Of a DNA stretch of 64,000 bases, positions 61,689 to 64,000 are shown in pieces. The position numbers were made by a program, and so were the translations under genes. Below the pieces are notes generated by a model that was not told the origin of the DNA, searched no databases, and worked only from the letters and a program-made list of their open reading frames with translations. Within the stretch, counting starts at the first letter, position 1; every line of letters begins with the position of its first letter. Source of the stretch: Rhodonellum sp041748555 (GTDB lineage: Bacteria; Bacteroidota; Bacteroidia; Cytophagales; Cyclobacteriaceae); assembly GCA_041748555.1 (NCBI GenBank), contig JBGTDA010000065.1, positions 54,172 to 118,171 of the forward strand. The letters are read 5' to 3'.

Positions 61689-64000
61689 TTATTGTTTGAA
61701 CTCAATCCCCGTCATGATCATTAAGGCATCGCTTTTATCAGCAGCTGCATTCCGGACCACAATATATACATCATGGATTCCATCTACCTTAGAAACATCA
61801 ATTGAAATCGGTTTTCCGGTAGCCTCCCCAAAGAAGGGTCCCTTTTCCCCTTTTGGAGCAGGCGGAACAGTTTTCGATTCGCCGATGAGTTTACCTTCCG
61901 CTGATCCCAATCTTAACTCGACAGTACCGCCAATAAAGTGGGACCAGTGCCAAAACCTGTTGATAGCACCGATATTGATTTCGTTGATAGATGTCAGATC
62001 AATATTTTCAAATCCGATATACCCGCCTTCACCGGTAAAGATAAAGCCGGGATCATTTGTTGATGGGGTGTAGGATATGCCTTCGGCTGAAATGAAGTCT
62101 GCCGATTCAGGGCTTAATAAGGGATACCTGAGCAATACAAAATCATTTCCGGTCAGTTGAAGATCCTCCACCTTTTCTGACCCTTTATCAGTGTAACTTG
62201 CACGAAAAACATATGACCCCATTTCATAGGGGGTAGGGAAAAACGAAGCCAATCTACCCCCTCCCCCACGCTTTTCCCGTACAGAAGTTTGAAACTCACC
62301 TTTGGTTGGAAGTTGGGGATTAGTGATTTCCGAGGAGGTAAGTTCAAGGATATAATCTATAATCTGTTTGGTTTCTGTCGGGGATAGCATAGGATGTGGA
62401 GGCATGGCTATTTCGCTTCCCCATTTACCGTTGCTGCCTTCTAATATACTGTGGGTAAGGATTTCATAAACCTCAGGATCTCCGATATACTTTTGAGCTA
62501 TATCAATATAGGCAGGCCCCACCAGCTCCCCTTCCACCAAATGACAGGCTAAACAATTATTTTCTGCGATAAGGGTTTTTGCATTGATATGTCTGAGGAT
62601 AGTTTCAGAATTAAATGTTCCTTTGCGTTGGAGCATAACAAGTTGCTCCTTATCCATTCCGGAAGGAATATATTCTGCCGTTACCGCTACTTCTCCAGGT
62701 GCAATTTCGCCACCTGTCAAGCTTCCATCCTCATGGTCCTTCACAGAAACTGTATAGTTGATTTCACTATCAGGGAAATAAAAAGAACTATTCCCTGAGG
62801 TGATATCAATACTGACTTCGGGGGGTTCATTTCCCACAACTATCTCGAAATTCTCGCTGTCCTCTTCCCCTTTCGGATCTTTTACTGTCAGTTCAACAGT
62901 ATATCTTCCCGGTTCTTCAAAAGTGACTTCAGGGTTTTCCTGGGAGAACTGCCGCGTTTGGGTTCCGTTTTTTTCAATAGTCCAATTATACAGAAGCCCG
63001 TCACCGTCATGATCCAATGTGCCTTCTGAAGAAAGTTGAAGTTGTAAGGGTGCCGCGCCTGATTTTTTTGGACTACCGGCTCTGGCTATCGGAGCCCGGT
63101 TTCCGGAATTGTATTCGATTCTTGAGATTCTGCCTTGATTATTGATGCCGTATTCTACCAGATATAGGTCTCCATTCGGACTAAAATCCATATCCAAAGG
63201 CTGGCTGTGAATCAGTTGTTCGGCAGGAAGAAATCTTTCTATTGAATTGACTTCAGTGCGTGTTTCATTCATTGTCACCACCATAATCCAGTTTCGGACG
63301 TAATCTGTGATCAACCATTTTCCTTCAAAATAATCAGGAAATACTCTTGGGGCAGCTGAAGAAAAATCAGCCCGTCTGAATATAGGTCCCCCAACTGCCG
63401 AACGGGCAGCGCTGCCCAATATTGGCCATTCAGCGGAAACCCGATACGGATAAGCAATCAGGGCAGGCCGGGCAGGAGGAAGTACTTTCAGTCCGGTATT
63501 ATTGGGCGAGGTATTGACAGGTGCATTGGCATCATATGGTTCTCCATAAGTTCCTGTTTCATAATCATAGCTATTGTAGGGCAAATTCTTCCCGATAACA
63601 TACGGCCAACCGAAATTTCCCGCCTCACGGGCAACATTAAACTCGTCATAGCCCATGGGACCATATTCTTCAGAATCCACACCTGCATCCGGGCCAACCT
63701 CTCCCCAATGGAGATAACCTGTTGACGAATCAATTGAAAGCCGCCATGGATTGCGGTTTCCCATGACATATATCTCAGGACGTGTATTAAGTGTTCCTTC
63801 TTCAAAAAGATTCCCTTCAGGAATGGTATAACTGCCATCGGCTTGCGGACGGATCCTTAAAATAGTCCCCCTCAAATCGTTTGTATTACCGGCAGTTCTT
63901 CCCTCATCTTCCCCCCTTCCTCCCTCGTTGGTAAAAGCTAAAGGTGAATATTGAGTGGGAGCCGAATCCCCACCTACAGCGAGAAGAAGATTTCCTTCCA
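61689..64000 (-). CDS. Glucose/sorbosone dehydrogenase-type protein with PKD and cytochrome c domains (5' end off the window)
   Basis: The gene continues beyond the right edge; the frame stays open to 64000 with the typical segment LLLAVGGDSAPTQYSPLAF, so an internal TTG at 63875 is not the start. About 770 residues are visible. A six-bladed GSDH propeller has GNRNPWRLSID, HWGEVGPDAG and DYVRNWIM segments and DGDLYLVEYG-like text. A PKD-type domain (DHDGDGLLYNWTI) and a second beta domain follow, then a cytochrome c with CLACH (62541-62555) and a Met ligand in MPPHPMLSP. The last part is a carbohydrate-binding-like domain. It is probably a periplasmic sugar dehydrogenase that passes electrons to haem. 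Confidence 0.83.
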   Translation of the reverse strand, partial: EGNLLLAVGGDSAPTQYSPLAFTNEGGRGEDEGRTAGNTNDLRGTILRIRPQADGSYTIPEGNLFEEGTLNTRPEIYVMGNRNPWRLSIDSSTGYLHWGEVGPDAGVDSEEYGPMGYDEFNVAREAGNFGWPYVIGKNLPYNSYDYETGTYGEPYDANAPVNTSPNNTGLKVLPPARPALIAYPYRVSAEWPILGSAARSAVGGPIFRRADFSSAAPRVFPDYFEGKWLITDYVRNWIMVVTMNETRTEVNSIERFLPAEQLIHSQPLDMDFSPNGDLYLVEYGINNQGRISRIEYNSGNRAPIARAGSPKKSGAAPLQLQLSSEGTLDHDGDGLLYNWTIEKNGTQTRQFSQENPEVTFEEPGRYTVELTVKDPKGEEDSENFEIVVGNEPPEVSIDITSGNSSFYFPDSEINYTVSVKDHEDGSLTGGEIAPGEVAVTAEYIPSGMDKEQLVMLQRKGTFNSETILRHINAKTLIAENNCLACHLVEGELVGPAYIDIAQKYIGDPEVYEILTHSILEGSNGKWGSEIAMPPHPMLSPTETKQIIDYILELTSSEITNPQLPTKGEFQTSVREKRGGGGRLASFFPTPYEMGSYVFRASYTDKGSEKVEDLQLTGNDFVLLRYPLLSPESADFISAEGISYTPSTNDPGFIFTGEGGYIGFENIDLTSINEINIGAINRFWHWSHFIGGTVELRLGSAEGKLIGESKTVPPAPKGEKGPFFGEATGKPISIDVSKVDGIHDVYIVVRNAAADKSDALMIMTGIEFKQ

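Overview
The window looks like chromosomal DNA of a Bacteroidota bacterium, most probably the Cytophagales and perhaps near Cyclobacteriaceae/Algoriphagus. The evidence is SusC-like TonB-dependent receptors with N-terminal carboxypeptidase-like domains, DUF4783, DUF6660-like and DUF6787-like proteins, Bacteroidota-type -7 promoter elements (TAnnTTTG), weak Shine-Dalgarno sites, moderate A+T richness, and the block coaX / outer-membrane protein / TPR / lptC / CNNM / ppiD. The taxon is inferred from gene content only. I saw no rRNA, tRNA, CRISPR array, insertion sequence or prophage.

Layout. 0-1.2 kb: a DUF4255 (Pvc16-type) gene reading out of the left edge, probably one end of an extracellular contractile injection cluster. 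1.2-6.7 kb (minus): rpiB, tatC, glyA, then a TonB receptor with a His-rich small secreted protein. 6.7-8.4 kb (plus): an unknown small protein and an AEC permease, with a stop-interrupted small gene between them. 8.4-21 kb (minus): AsmA-like protein, inositol-monophosphatase, rsmI, pterin dehydratase and DUF493, then the envelope block ppiD, CNNM, lptC, TPR, porin-like protein and a 5'-truncated coaX. 21-25 kb (plus): anmK, an amino-acid dehydrogenase, nhaD. 25-27.5 kb (minus): lipoprotein and gpmI. 27.6-29 kb (plus): DUF4783-nadC. 29-30.7 kb (minus): glnK-amt. 31-37.4 kb: sugar nucleotidyltransferase, DoxX, recF, pdhA, a TPR protein, ribH, lysC. 37.6-47.5 kb: an AAA ATPase with an unusual 14-bp tandem repeat upstream, M14 peptidase, ABC exporter, alr, an M20 amidohydrolase, a tiny CxxC protein, rluE, moxR. 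47.6-57 kb: two further TonB-receptor loci (one with a beta-helix lipoprotein, one with a Cys-rich DUF6660-like protein), flanking a transglutaminase-like protein and a phosphohexomutase-like pseudoenzyme. 57-64 kb: a Tat-exported Gfo/Idh oxidoreductase, two decayed gene remnants, a methyltransferase, and a minus-strand set (glucose/sorbosone dehydrogenase with cytochrome c, DUF1080 protein, FGE-like protein) that suggests periplasmic sugar or 3-keto-glycoside processing.

Most of the window is ordinary core metabolism, envelope biogenesis and nutrient uptake. The least ordinary items are the DUF4255 gene at the edge, the catalytically stripped phosphohexomutase homologue (52998-54050), the 14-bp repeat array beside the AAA ATPase (38773-38828), the coaX gene lacking its N-terminal half, several small remnants that a gene caller would miss, and promoter elements so close to start codons that leaderless transcripts are likely for gpmI and lptC.
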